Positions 36,826-45,940 of a stretch of 64,000 bases of DNA are shown here, piece by piece; position 1 is the first letter of the stretch; every line of letters begins with the position of its first letter. The stretch is from Acholeplasmataceae bacterium (GTDB lineage: Bacteria > Bacillota_I > Bacilli_A > Acholeplasmatales > Acholeplasmataceae), in assembly GCA_007692425.1 (NCBI GenBank), contig RECG01000013.1, positions 1 to 64,000 of the forward strand. The letters are read 5' to 3'. The notes under the pieces were generated by a model. It saw only the letters and a list, made by a program, of their open reading frames with translations. It searched no databases and had not been told where the DNA came from. The position numbers and the translations under genes were made by a program.

Positions 36826-39204
36826 TTAAAACTTGATGGGTTTGAGTTTCCAAATGTCCTTGTTGTACTGAACCATGGTGCGGTCGGAAGTGAAAAACCC
36901 CGACTTGGCAATGTTGATAATCATTTTACGGCGCCAACCGCTCGTATCCTTGTAGGCTTCATTGGCGGCCTGATGTGCATCGACATACGCACCGAAATCC
37001 TGCATCACCAGGAAATAATCACTGTTGAGCAGGGCATTGAGGATGTAATCGAAATGCAAGGGGTTCGGGTGCATGGTGCGAATGAAGGCGAAGACGTCTT
37101 GCAGGCGCGCATCATGGTCGAAGATTTCCTGGGGTCGGTAACCGTTGTTGCGATAAAAGGCAGTCACTTCTTCGGCCGACAGACCGAAGATGAAGGCGTT
37201 GTCGATGCCGGCTTCCCTGACGATTTCAACGTTGGCACCGTCCATCGTGCCGATCGTGATGGCACCATTCATCATGAACTTCATGTTGCCGGTACCACTT
37301 GCTTCCTTGCTGGCGGTTGAAATCTGCTCGGACAAATCGGCGGCCGGCATGATGTATTCGGCATAGGAGACGTTATAATTGCGGACAAAGACGACTTTCA
37401 ACAATGATTTGGTCTCGACATCTTGATTGATGATGGCGGCAGCCGTGTCAATCAGTTCGATGATGGCTTTCGCCATGTGATAGCTAGGGGCGGCCTTGGC
37501 ACCGAAAATAAAACTATGTGGGACATAATGCTTCTTGAATTCCGGATCTTGCTTCAAACGCCTATAGACATAAATGATATGCAGGATGTTCATGAGCTGA
37601 CGCTTGTATTCATGCAGGCGTTTGACCTGGATGTCAAACATGCTCTCAACGTCAAGCTTGATGCCTTGATCATGATAAATCCGTTCGGCCAAGGCTTGCT
37701 TTTTGGCCTTTTTGACCTGGAAGACCGCATCCTGGATCTTGGCATCATCCGCATAAGCGGCAAACGCTTCAAGTTTGGTCAGATCCTTGCGCCAATCGGA
37801 TCCGATGGTCTGATCCAGCAGTTCACACAATGGCTGGTTGGTATGAAAGAGCCAGCGACGATGGGTGATGCCGTTGGTTTTGTTGTTGAATTTGTCAGGA
37901 TAAAGCGTGTAGAAGTCTTTCATCTCGATTGTTTTCAAGATGTTGGTATGGAGTTCCGCCACACCATTGACCGAAAAGGAGCCATAAATCGAGATGTGGG
38001 CCATGCGGACATGGTGCTGACCGATCAGACCCATCAAATAAACTTGTTCCTTGTTGAAACGGCCGTCAGCTTCCAGCATGTGCCGGAAACGTCTGTTCAT
38101 CTCGAGCAGAATTTCATAAATGCGTGGCAGCAGATTTCGAAAAATACCGATGTTCCATTTTTCCAACGCTTCGGATAAAATCGTATGGTTGGTAAAGGCA
38201 CAGGTTCGGGTCGTGATGTCCCAGGCTTCTTCGTAACCGAGATGTTCCTCATCCATCAGAATGCGCATCATTTCTGGAATGACCAAGGTCGGATGGGTGT
38301 CGTTGAGCTGGAAGACAAACGCATCCGGAAATGCCTGCCAATCCTTGCCGGTGGCCTTGAAGGCATGGAAGGCGGATTTGACACCAGCAGCGGAAAAGAG
38401 ATATTGTTGTTGCAGTCTTAATGTTTTGCCCTTTTCTTTTGAGTCATCAGGATAAAGAACATCGGAAATGGCGCGCACCATCTGTAAATAATCCTCATCC
38501 TGGTGTTGATGCAGGTCGCTTGGTTCGGTCGACCACAACCTCAGCGTGTTGACGACCTGATGATGGTCACCAATGATCTTGACATCATAAGGCACGGCCT
38601 TGATCCATAGCGGATTAATCAGTTTGGTATCTTCGACATACCCAAAGAAAGGGATGTCAATCGCTTCATCGGGTTTTTTGGTTTCCCAGATGAACGGTTC
38701 TTCAAGCCAGGGATCGGGCAGTTCAACCTGTTTGTGATCTTTGATTTCCTGTTTGAAAAAGCCACGTTGATATCGCAGACTGTTGCCATATAGTGGTAAG
38801 CCCAGTGAAGCGGCTGAATCCAGGAAACAGGCACCAAGACGGCCTAAGCCACCATTGCCGAGACCGGCATCGGTCTCACTCTGCTCAACCTCGTGAAGAT
38901 CAATATGCAAATCGTCAAAAGCAGCTTTGACGACTTCATAATGGCCACTGTTCATCAGGTTGTTGGTAATCAAACGGCCCATGAGGAATTCCATCGAGAA
39001 ATAGATGGCCTTCTTTAGTTCATGGTCCGTGATGAACTGTTCTGTCTTTTGTTGTTTCTTATCGAAATGTTGGTCCAAAAGCTCAGCCAGAATCGTGTAG
39101 CGTTGATAGACGGTCGACTCTTCCAGATCGATTTGGAAGCGTTGTTCTAGCCGACTTAAAAACGCACCTTTAAATGTGTCTTTGTTGAGAAAAATATGTT
39201 GCAT
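36826..39204 (-). CDS. glgP: Glycogen/maltodextrin phosphorylase (GT35)
   Basis: 792 aa, normal for the family. It releases glucose 1-phosphate from non-reducing ends using phosphate and PLP. N-terminal DAGLGNGGLGRLGACFLDS and the PLP lysine motif SKEASGTGNMKFMMNGA (about 650) are intact. It is first gene of the glgP-GH13-pulA-glgB operon. A TTATCAT-N3-ATGATAA inverted repeat overlaps its -10 region. Confidence 0.96.
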   Translation of the reverse strand: MQHIFLNKDTFKGAFLSRLEQRFQIDLEESTVYQRYTILAELLDQHFDKKQQKTEQFITDHELKKAIYFSMEFLMGRLITNNLMNSGHYEVVKAAFDDLHIDLHEVEQSETDAGLGNGGLGRLGACFLDSAASLGLPLYGNSLRYQRGFFKQEIKDHKQVELPDPWLEEPFIWETKKPDEAIDIPFFGYVEDTKLINPLWIKAVPYDVKIIGDHHQVVNTLRLWSTEPSDLHQHQDEDYLQMVRAISDVLYPDDSKEKGKTLRLQQQYLFSAAGVKSAFHAFKATGKDWQAFPDAFVFQLNDTHPTLVIPEMMRILMDEEHLGYEEAWDITTRTCAFTNHTILSEALEKWNIGIFRNLLPRIYEILLEMNRRFRHMLEADGRFNKEQVYLMGLIGQHHVRMAHISIYGSFSVNGVAELHTNILKTIEMKDFYTLYPDKFNNKTNGITHRRWLFHTNQPLCELLDQTIGSDWRKDLTKLEAFAAYADDAKIQDAVFQVKKAKKQALAERIYHDQGIKLDVESMFDIQVKRLHEYKRQLMNILHIIYVYRRLKQDPEFKKHYVPHSFIFGAKAAPSYHMAKAIIELIDTAAAIINQDVETKSLLKVVFVRNYNVSYAEYIMPAADLSEQISTASKEASGTGNMKFMMNGAITIGTMDGANVEIVREAGIDNAFIFGLSAEEVTAFYRNNGYRPQEIFDHDARLQDVFAFIRTMHPNPLHFDYILNALLNSDYFLVMQDFGAYVDAHQAANEAYKDTSGWRRKMIINIAKSGFFTSDRTMVQYNKDIWKLKPIKF

Positions 39205-39237
39205 GTGCGGGCTCCTTTGCTTGTTGTCATTGTCTAT

Positions 39238-39257
39238 ATTTTATCATAAAATGATAA
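39238..39257 (-). promoter_or_regulatory. Promoter/operator region of the glgP operon
   Basis: Extended -10 TG-A-TAAAAT (hexamer 39238-39243). The inverted repeat TTATCAT-N3-ATGATAA (39241-39257) overlaps it and could bind a dimeric regulator. The -35 is poor. Confidence 0.45.
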
Positions 39258-39286
39258 AAAAACTGTTGGAATAAGACAGGTTTCAC

Positions 39287-39315
39287 ATCAAAAAAGGGTG
39301 AATAATCACCCTTTT
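39287..39315 (-). terminator. Terminator of the malEFG operon overlapping the malG stop
   Basis: AAAAGGGTGA-TTAT-TCACCCTTTTTT on the minus strand; the TGA stop of malG is inside the left arm. Confidence 0.8.
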
Positions 39316-40472
39316 GTCGCACCAGCCATGATGCCTTCAATCAAATACCGCTGGAAAAGCATGTAAAGGATGGTGATGGGCACACCGACCAGGATTGCGC
39401 CGGCGGCGAAAGCCGAGTAATGCAAATAGTTCATATCGTTGATGAGTCGGAAGAGACCGACAGCCAAGGTCCATTGCTTGGTAACATCATAACCGACGGG
39501 TGCATCAGGTGGATAATAGTTCAACAAATAGCCAGGCAACATATAATCCATCCAGGGTCCCATGAACATGGAGACGGCGACAAATGTCAAGATGGGGACG
39601 GACAAAGGCAGGATGATACGCCAGAAAATTTGGAACTTGTTCGCACCATCGATCATGGCGGATTCGTCAAGATCTTTGGGGATTTGTGATAAAAAGCCTT
39701 TGATCAGCCATAAGTTGCCAGGGATGGAGCCACCGATATAGAGAATGCTCAACGCCCTGGGTTGACCGAGCAGGCCGAACTTCCAGAACAGCACGTACAT
39801 GGCGATCAATCCCATGAAAGAGGGAAAGGCCTGGAGCACGAGGATGGTCAGGAGTCCGGCGCGCTTGCCTTTGAAGCTGAAACGGGCAAACACGTAAGCA
39901 GCGCCGGTGATCAGCACGGTGCCGACCAACATATTGATGAGTGCGATGCTGAGTGTGTTCCAATACCACAAGCCAAAGCCGGTTTCTTCAAACAGGTAGT
40001 TGAAGGCCTGCAGGTTGGGTCTCTCAGGCCAGATCTGGTTGGGAATGGCACTTTGGATGTTGGAAAAAGCCAGACCGAAAATATAGACAATCGGGACGAT
40101 GACAATGGTGGCAATCAAGATGATCTCACCATAAATCAGGAGACGTCCGATGAACATGCGCGGTTTGAAGACAGCCACGATACCCATGCGGGACACGTTG
40201 CGCAACTTGGGTTTCATCATGTAATTGAAATAACCCAGAATGAGCAGGCTGAGTCCCAGTATGGCTGCCACCACGATGTGGAAGAACGACAGTTCCCAGA
40301 TGATCGTGATAATGATGGCATACAGGACACCGATAATCGGGGCAAGCCCGATCAAACCTGGCTCGATGCCTTCATAGCCTTTTTTACCGGCGTAATCAAC
40401 CAATGTGCTTTGATTGACGAAAACGACCAACAGGACGATGAAAATGATGAAAAGCGTCAAGAATAATGGCAT
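39306..40472 (-). CDS. malG: Maltodextrin ABC transporter permease MalG
   Basis: 388 aa, about 100 longer than E. coli MalG because of extra N-terminal membrane segments (about 1-90). The core has six segments. The ATPase-docking EAA loop reads ESAMIDGANKFQIFWRIILPL (about 290). It pairs with MalF. The ATG at 40472 has GGAGGACTGAGACC and lies four bases after malF. The ATPase (MalK/MsmX type) is not in the window. Confidence 0.9.
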   Translation of the reverse strand: MPLFLTLFIIFIVLLVVFVNQSTLVDYAGKKGYEGIEPGLIGLAPIIGVLYAIIITIIWELSFFHIVVAAILGLSLLILGYFNYMMKPKLRNVSRMGIVAVFKPRMFIGRLLIYGEIILIATIVIVPIVYIFGLAFSNIQSAIPNQIWPERPNLQAFNYLFEETGFGLWYWNTLSIALINMLVGTVLITGAAYVFARFSFKGKRAGLLTILVLQAFPSFMGLIAMYVLFWKFGLLGQPRALSILYIGGSIPGNLWLIKGFLSQIPKDLDESAMIDGANKFQIFWRIILPLSVPILTFVAVSMFMGPWMDYMLPGYLLNYYPPDAPVGYDVTKQWTLAVGLFRLINDMNYLHYSAFAAGAILVGVPITILYMLFQRYLIEGIMAGATKG

Positions 40473-40476
40473 GGTC

Positions 40477-42822
40477 TCAGTCCTCCTGGAAAGCTCTTGT
40501 CTTCGACAGGTTCCATGCGGTGATTGAACCAACGAACAAGAAAATCAAGACGGAGAACACCGACGCCATGTTGAAGATCGATTCCTCGACCGTCAACTTG
40601 TACATCCAGGAAATCAGGATATCGGTATCACCGGCGAAACCTCTGGCATAGTGGCCCGCGTTAGGCCCCCCGCCCGTAATAAAGTAAATGACCCCGAAGT
40701 TGTTGAAATTCCCGGAGAAGGTCATGATTAAAATCGGTGCTGTCGAATAAAGGACGAGCGGCATCGTGATACTCCAGATTTTTTGCCACTTACTGGCACC
40801 ATCAATATCCGCCGCTTCATAAAGGGTTTTGTCGATGGCGGTCATGACACCGGTCATGAGTGCCATGAAGTAGGGGAAACCAAGCCAGATGTTGACCACG
40901 ATCAACGTGGTTCTGACAAAGGTCGGATTAAACGGATTGGTAAACCACTGGATGTTGTCATGACCCAGATAGAGCATCCGTGCCCATCCGGTCAGTTCGC
41001 TGATTGGCTGCCCTAACACGCCCCAGTTCATCAAAATGTCATAGACACCCAAGTCACGCAGGAATGAGTTGATAAAGCCAAACTCATTGAACATGACCGA
41101 GAATACCATCTGTGAAAGCAAGGCTGGCATCGCCCATGGCAAAATCAAGACGGTCCGCCACAGTTTGCGGAACACGACGCGCTCGCTGTTGAGAATGAGG
41201 GCTTGGAAGAACCCACCGAAAAAGACCGTGAAGGTCGAAAAGATCGCCCAGATGATGGTCCATCCTAGAACGCGCCAGAAGGCACGTCCGAACGATGCAC
41301 CAAGGCCTGTCTCGAAATTAAACAAGGCGATGAAGTTGCGTAAACCGACCCAGTTAAAGGTATCCATCATCGACTCATTACCGGAAATGTTGGTAAATGA
41401 GATGACGAAACCGAAGGTGATCGGCATGATAGAGATGAAGGCGAGCACGAACAAGGCAGGTGAAAGAATGATGTATTCAAAACTGTTTTCGTAGACCGTT
41501 TTAAAGTAATCGACATCCTTCAAGACAATGCCTTTCTGGCGTTTCAGTTCTGCGACCTTGTAGGCATCGCTGATTGACCAATACATGAAAATAAAGAAGA
41601 AAAACGACATGATGACACCGATCAGGCCCTCAAGTAACAGAATGGTTGAAATATGGCCTTGCAAAGGCACGGATTCAGAAACATTGAAACCGCCGATCGA
41701 GTACATGCTGAACTGACCACCCAATGTGCCAGCCAAGGCGTGCTCCACAGCCATATGCCCGGTGAAGTTGACCTTTTGTGCGACACCAAGGGTGACCACT
41801 GACCAATAACTCCTAAGGAAGAAACCGGCCTGGTCATAAAAGAAATTGTTATAATTCGTCAGGAAACTTTCTTTGATATCGGGATTCAGTTCGAAATAGA
41901 CCTTCAACATCAACCGTGTATAGTCACGGTTGCCATAACGGTTCCATGGTTGTGAATACGTGTAAAACATGGATTGTCTGAACTGTCGGGTAAATGGTGT
42001 CTCCTGATACTGGAGACGGATGGAGTTGTAGATCAATCCGGGTTGAAAATACTCGTAAATCATGCCATCGGCACGATATAAGGGGCCGATGACATCAACA
42101 CGGATCGGCGAGGAAAGACTGACAATTTCTTCTGTCAACAGATTGACATAACGGTTGAGGCCGGCATCGACGACAAGTAGGTAGTTGATGCCTTGTGAGC
42201 GAAAAATTTGATTTGATTTGACAAAAGTTGTCATACCATCGATCGAGGTGCGGATATTGTCTTCATTCAACACCCCTGTCAACATGGTGGTTTCGACATA
42301 TTCTTTTTTAATGCTTCCGTCTGCCCTTGTCACATTTCTTTCCAAGTAGAAAAGCCCTTCATCGTCTCGATAAAGGGTTCCTCTGCGAATCAGATGCGCC
42401 ATCTCAAGATGTTCAAGGTCTTCAGGTAGAAATGTTTGCGGAACAACGGTTAACGTGGTATACGAAATCGGATTGTTGTCTTTCAGATCCTGGGCCAGGA
42501 AAGCCAAAAAAGCCTCTTCGGTCACGGCCTCATAGTCACCGATTGAATCAACAAAATCTTCAAAGGGCTGATAGGGCTCGTTATTGAACAGGTAATCAGG
42601 AATGAAGGCGAGTTGATACCAACTGTCACCAAAGTCATTGCCAGGCAGTTTGTCATACGCATGCGTCTCTTCAAAATAACTGCTGGTGACCAGCTCCGTA
42701 CCAACGAAACCGACAAAAACAATAAAAAAGAACAGGGCTTTAAGAAATTGCTTGTTAAGCAGTTGTCCCAATCCCCAGATGAATGCTGAAGCGATGGCTT
42801 TAAGATAACTGAGTGCTTTCAT
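40477..42822 (-). CDS. malF: Maltodextrin ABC transporter permease MalF with very large extracytoplasmic insert
   Basis: 781 aa, against about 430-515 for usual MalF. The first membrane segment (about 28-46) is followed by about 355 residues predicted outside the membrane (about 47-400), then segments from about 403 on. The EAA loop is EAADIDGASKWQKIWSITMPL (about 665). The ATG at 42822 follows TTGGAGGCATC. It lies between malE and malG in one operon. The insert might be a docking or capture domain for MalE or glucan; this is inference. Confidence 0.87.
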   Translation of the reverse strand: MKALSYLKAIASAFIWGLGQLLNKQFLKALFFFIVFVGFVGTELVTSSYFEETHAYDKLPGNDFGDSWYQLAFIPDYLFNNEPYQPFEDFVDSIGDYEAVTEEAFLAFLAQDLKDNNPISYTTLTVVPQTFLPEDLEHLEMAHLIRRGTLYRDDEGLFYLERNVTRADGSIKKEYVETTMLTGVLNEDNIRTSIDGMTTFVKSNQIFRSQGINYLLVVDAGLNRYVNLLTEEIVSLSSPIRVDVIGPLYRADGMIYEYFQPGLIYNSIRLQYQETPFTRQFRQSMFYTYSQPWNRYGNRDYTRLMLKVYFELNPDIKESFLTNYNNFFYDQAGFFLRSYWSVVTLGVAQKVNFTGHMAVEHALAGTLGGQFSMYSIGGFNVSESVPLQGHISTILLLEGLIGVIMSFFFFIFMYWSISDAYKVAELKRQKGIVLKDVDYFKTVYENSFEYIILSPALFVLAFISIMPITFGFVISFTNISGNESMMDTFNWVGLRNFIALFNFETGLGASFGRAFWRVLGWTIIWAIFSTFTVFFGGFFQALILNSERVVFRKLWRTVLILPWAMPALLSQMVFSVMFNEFGFINSFLRDLGVYDILMNWGVLGQPISELTGWARMLYLGHDNIQWFTNPFNPTFVRTTLIVVNIWLGFPYFMALMTGVMTAIDKTLYEAADIDGASKWQKIWSITMPLVLYSTAPILIMTFSGNFNNFGVIYFITGGGPNAGHYARGFAGDTDILISWMYKLTVEESIFNMASVFSVLIFLFVGSITAWNLSKTRAFQED

Positions 42823-42843
42823 GATGCCTCCAAGACAAACTAA

Positions 42844-42877
42844 ATGAGGGCGGCAAAGCAAAGTTTGCCGCCTTCAT
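42844..42877 (-). repeat. Hairpin between malE and malF
   Basis: A 13-base stem (TGAAGGCGGCAAA / TTTGCCGCCCTCA, one mismatch) in the 91-base gap. No T run follows, so it is more likely an RNA-stabilising or partly attenuating element that favours malE over malFG than a full terminator. Confidence 0.6.
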
Positions 42878-42913
42878 CTCTAGTTTGACAAGCATTGATG
42901 CAAACTGATGGAA

Positions 42914-44278
42914 TCAGCCTGCAAGTCCTACACGAGCACGATAAGAGTTTTCAGCGGTCACCACGGCGACAGCTGGATCGATCTGGTTGTTCCAAACATC
43001 AACAATCATGGTTTCGCCAGGTCCCCAGTAATAGGTGACTTGGGGAATGGTCGGCATCGGAACCGAAGTTTCCAATTGGACCGCCATTTGCATCAAGAGT
43101 TGATCTTCGTTGACACCAGCGATGTTGTCAAGCAGGTCAGCATGGAGTGCTGGCAACTTGCCTTGATACTCATACATCAATTCCATGGCGATGTCTGAAT
43201 TCAAGAACTCGACAAACTTGATGGCATCTTCTGTATTCTTGGAGTACTTGTAGACTGCGGCCATCATCGCACCGGCAAAGGTACGGGTTGGCGTATCGAC
43301 GCCGTCAACATTGATGGATGGCATGGGTGCCACTTGATAGTTGACACCGGCATTACGATAGGCCTGATGGTTCCAAGGTCCACCGATGATGTAAGGAATT
43401 CGTCCGGCTTCAAAGTTTGCACCGGCACCGACAGAGTTGTGTGCGCCTGTGCCTGTGACACGCGGCTTAAGTTGTGTGACCATCCAAGTCAATGCGTCTT
43501 CAGCATTTTCAAAACCAACAGCACTTGGATCATTGAGTTCGGGACCGAACGGGAAGAAGCCAAACGCTGAGTAAAACGGTTGCATGAAGTAGCTGTCAGC
43601 CCAATGGCTTGATGTGCCGAGATAGTAAAGTGATCTTTGGGCATTGGTCAACGGCTGTCCGTCTTCAATGGTTGCATTCCAAACGTCGGCAGCGGCCAGC
43701 AAGTCTTCGAAAGTGGTTGCTGGTGTGTCAATCAGGTCGGTATTGTAGAACAAACCGATGGATTCAATCGACATCGGTACCGCATACAGTCTTTCGACTG
43801 CATTCGGACTGTTGGGGTCGAAGGAACGATTGACTTCGTCATAGTAGACGCTGGCAATGCTCAAGCCCAGTTCATGAGCGCGTGGTGCCAAAAGATTGGC
43901 TGTCGCGGTCGGAAGGGGCAAGATGAGGTCTTCAAGAATGGCCTGAGCCAAATGGTCATGCGGGAACTGGAAGACATCGGCACCGTTACCTGAAGGACCA
44001 AAGGTCTTCAAGAGTTCACGGGCATCGACACTTCCCATGTGTTGATGCTCAACCACGATGTTGGGATAGACTTTATTGAACTCGGCAATAACGGCTTGCA
44101 TGTATTCACCTCGTTCATCGTCAATCCAAACTCTGATTCTGCTTCTTTGTACAAAAGTTTCGCTAAAGTCGATACGCTCACCGAGGTTTTGCGGATCATC
44201 TGCCGGGTCGCCACCTGCACATGCAAACAGTGTCAGGGCACCAAACAGAACAACAACAGTTAATAGTAATTTTTTCAT
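42914..44278 (-). CDS. malE: Maltodextrin-binding lipoprotein MalE
   Basis: 454 aa. Lipoprotein signal MKKLLLTVVVLFGALTLFAC with Cys20. A family 1 solute-binding fold follows (RIRVWIDDERGEYMQAVIAEFNKVYPNIVVEHQHMG; PYIIGGPWNHQAY). It binds sugar outside the membrane for MalFG. Maltodextrin is inferred from the operon context and fold. It sits 15 bases after the secreted CBM41-like gene and ends before a stabilising hairpin. Confidence 0.9.
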   Translation of the reverse strand: MKKLLLTVVVLFGALTLFACAGGDPADDPQNLGERIDFSETFVQRSRIRVWIDDERGEYMQAVIAEFNKVYPNIVVEHQHMGSVDARELLKTFGPSGNGADVFQFPHDHLAQAILEDLILPLPTATANLLAPRAHELGLSIASVYYDEVNRSFDPNSPNAVERLYAVPMSIESIGLFYNTDLIDTPATTFEDLLAAADVWNATIEDGQPLTNAQRSLYYLGTSSHWADSYFMQPFYSAFGFFPFGPELNDPSAVGFENAEDALTWMVTQLKPRVTGTGAHNSVGAGANFEAGRIPYIIGGPWNHQAYRNAGVNYQVAPMPSINVDGVDTPTRTFAGAMMAAVYKYSKNTEDAIKFVEFLNSDIAMELMYEYQGKLPALHADLLDNIAGVNEDQLLMQMAVQLETSVPMPTIPQVTYYWGPGETMIVDVWNNQIDPAVAVVTAENSYRARVGLAG

Positions 44279-44293
44279 GTGTCCGCCTCCTTA

Positions 44294-45745
44294 TCAGTTT
44301 CTCACGACTCTGAAGATAAATGTTTCTTCGGTCACATTGCCCCATCTATCTTCAACGCGTAGCATAATGGTGTAATCACCCTCTGTTCTCGTGTCGAGAA
44401 CGGAATATTCGCCTGTTGGTACAAATACAAATGGTGTCAGGTCGCCGTCGCGGTTGTCATCAACGCGGAAACGTGGGAACAGGTTTTGGTTGAATGGTTG
44501 TCCCCAAGGTACTTCGATGATGCGTTCTGCGGCTGGTCTGCCGACAATACCGGTGGGCGAGATGAATGTCAGGACTGGTGCGGCTCTATCAAGATCCAAG
44601 GTGATGGAAGCTTCCAGATTGTTTTCTTCCAGGCCAAGATCGAAGAACACGGCATAATCCTTGGTGTTGTCAAGCTCGCTGCCATCGGCCAAAATGATGA
44701 CAAATGCGTTCAACGTGGTGTTGGTGGTCGCAAAGTCGACGCGTTCGATGACCAATGGTGCACCATAGACGCCTTCAGCAAGAATTTCACGAATTTCAAA
44801 CCATCCTTCGATGGTTGCACGTGCTTCAACCTTGTCTTCAGCATCCGGATAAGGTGATGCGACCGGAACACCAGTTGCCACGATCACGGTGTTCGGATCG
44901 ACGGCATAGGTACCTGACATGTTGTCAAGGTTGAAAGGAAGCAGGTTGAATGAGAAAGCGGCATCCGCGAACAAGGCAGGATCGGTGTAAACGTTGTTGT
45001 TATGTTCAACACCGTCACCGGCATTGACGACATATACAATGTCAACCTTTCCATCCTGATGATCGGTGAAGAAGCCGGAATCGGGCTTAAGGTCACCAGT
45101 CTTCTTGGTATCATTATCACCAGCATAAATCAGGAAGCCTGCCCAATCTTCTTCAGCATGAAGCATGAAGCCCAGCACAGGAACGCCACCCGGTGATTTA
45201 CCAGCAGTAGTAAAAACATCCGAAGGTTGACCCCATTCAGAGCCATATCCTACCCAGCCCCATCCATGTATGCCCAATTCTTCTTCATAAGAACCTGCTG
45301 GGTCAAAATAGATGACCAGTGCATTGAACATGTCTGGATCCGCAACGAAATATTGTGGATCATCAGTCTTTGTCTGAGCACCTTCAAATACATAAACATG
45401 AACGGTCTTCCCGGCGATGATGACATCATCAGAAAGTTCGACGTTTTCTGTCATCTTCATGTCCCAATTAGGACCGTCCCCTTCCCAGTAAACGCCAATG
45501 AAGCCGATACTGGTGCCAACTGGTACATCGTTATATTCAAAGTATGCACCAAAATCATCTGTGCCATCTGCCCTTTTACCAAAGACATTTTCATGTCCCC
45601 AGGCCCATGACCCAAGATCATCATATTCTCCATCCCATAGTTGGAAATGGATGACCACATTACCGGTTTCATTTGCAAATGAATGAATGCCAAAGCTAAT
45701 CAAAGCAAATGCCACCAACATCATGGCCACTAATACTTTTTTCAT
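44294..45745 (-). CDS. Secreted non-catalytic CBM41-like starch-binding protein
   Basis: 483 aa. A cleavable signal peptide (about 1-24, ending HSFA) without a lipobox. A CBM41/pullulanase-associated domain follows (about 25-125; NVVIHFQLWDGEYDDLGSWAWG). A second similar unit (about 135-260; NALVIYFDPAGSY..GWGWVGYGSEWG) is next, then a beta-rich linker domain (about 275-395) and an Ig-like DUF5011-type end (about 395-483). No GH13 domain, LPxTG or C-terminal membrane segment is seen. It is first gene of the operon with malEFG, divergent from the CBM41 pullulanase. A glucan-capturing role is inferred. Confidence 0.75.
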   Translation of the reverse strand: MKKVLVAMMLVAFALISFGIHSFANETGNVVIHFQLWDGEYDDLGSWAWGHENVFGKRADGTDDFGAYFEYNDVPVGTSIGFIGVYWEGDGPNWDMKMTENVELSDDVIIAGKTVHVYVFEGAQTKTDDPQYFVADPDMFNALVIYFDPAGSYEEELGIHGWGWVGYGSEWGQPSDVFTTAGKSPGGVPVLGFMLHAEEDWAGFLIYAGDNDTKKTGDLKPDSGFFTDHQDGKVDIVYVVNAGDGVEHNNNVYTDPALFADAAFSFNLLPFNLDNMSGTYAVDPNTVIVATGVPVASPYPDAEDKVEARATIEGWFEIREILAEGVYGAPLVIERVDFATTNTTLNAFVIILADGSELDNTKDYAVFFDLGLEENNLEASITLDLDRAAPVLTFISPTGIVGRPAAERIIEVPWGQPFNQNLFPRFRVDDNRDGDLTPFVFVPTGEYSVLDTRTEGDYTIMLRVEDRWGNVTEETFIFRVVRN

Positions 45746-45798
45746 TGTATTCCTCCTTTTTTGATTGTGAAAAGAATGCTGCCATTCTTAGCAGTATC

Positions 45799-45836
45799 AT
45801 CTTATCACATAAATGTGAAGAATGTAAACGCTTTAG
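45799..45836 (-). promoter_or_regulatory. Promoter and cre-like site of the CBM41-malEFG operon
   Basis: -35 TTTACA (45823-45828), 18 spacer, extended -10 TG-A-TAAGAT (45799-45804). The -35 is part of CTAAAGCGTTTACA (45836-45823), which matches cre except at its first two bases, so a LacI-family protein would block polymerase here. Confidence 0.6.
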
Positions 45837-45850
45837 CACTTTGGTGAATG

Positions 45851-45864
45851 TGCAACCGTTTCCC
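45851..45864. promoter_or_regulatory. Second LacI-type operator candidate in the malE/pullulanase gap
   Basis: TGCAACCGTTTCCC agrees with the cre consensus except for its last base and one W position. It lies 28 bases from the neighbouring cre-like site (start to start), between the two divergent promoters. Confidence 0.45.
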
Positions 45865-45908
45865 TTTTGAAATCGCTATCATTTCAGGGGAAAAGGACGT
45901 GTCTTTCA

Positions 45909-45917
45909 TGATAAGAT
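45909..45917 (+). promoter_or_regulatory. Extended -10 promoter of the surface pullulanase
   Basis: TG-A-TAAGAT at 45909-45917, the same -10 as the divergent operon. The inverted repeat TGAAAT-N7-ATTTCA (45868-45886) lies just upstream. Confidence 0.5.
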
Positions 45918-45940
45918 TGATAGCGAGGAGGTAATGATAC

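Noticed and set aside
35731-37320. Long open frame of 529 codons on the plus strand
   Set aside because: It is antisense to the GH13 and glgP genes, has no ribosome site, and shows no family features; long antisense frames follow from the codon use of the real genes.
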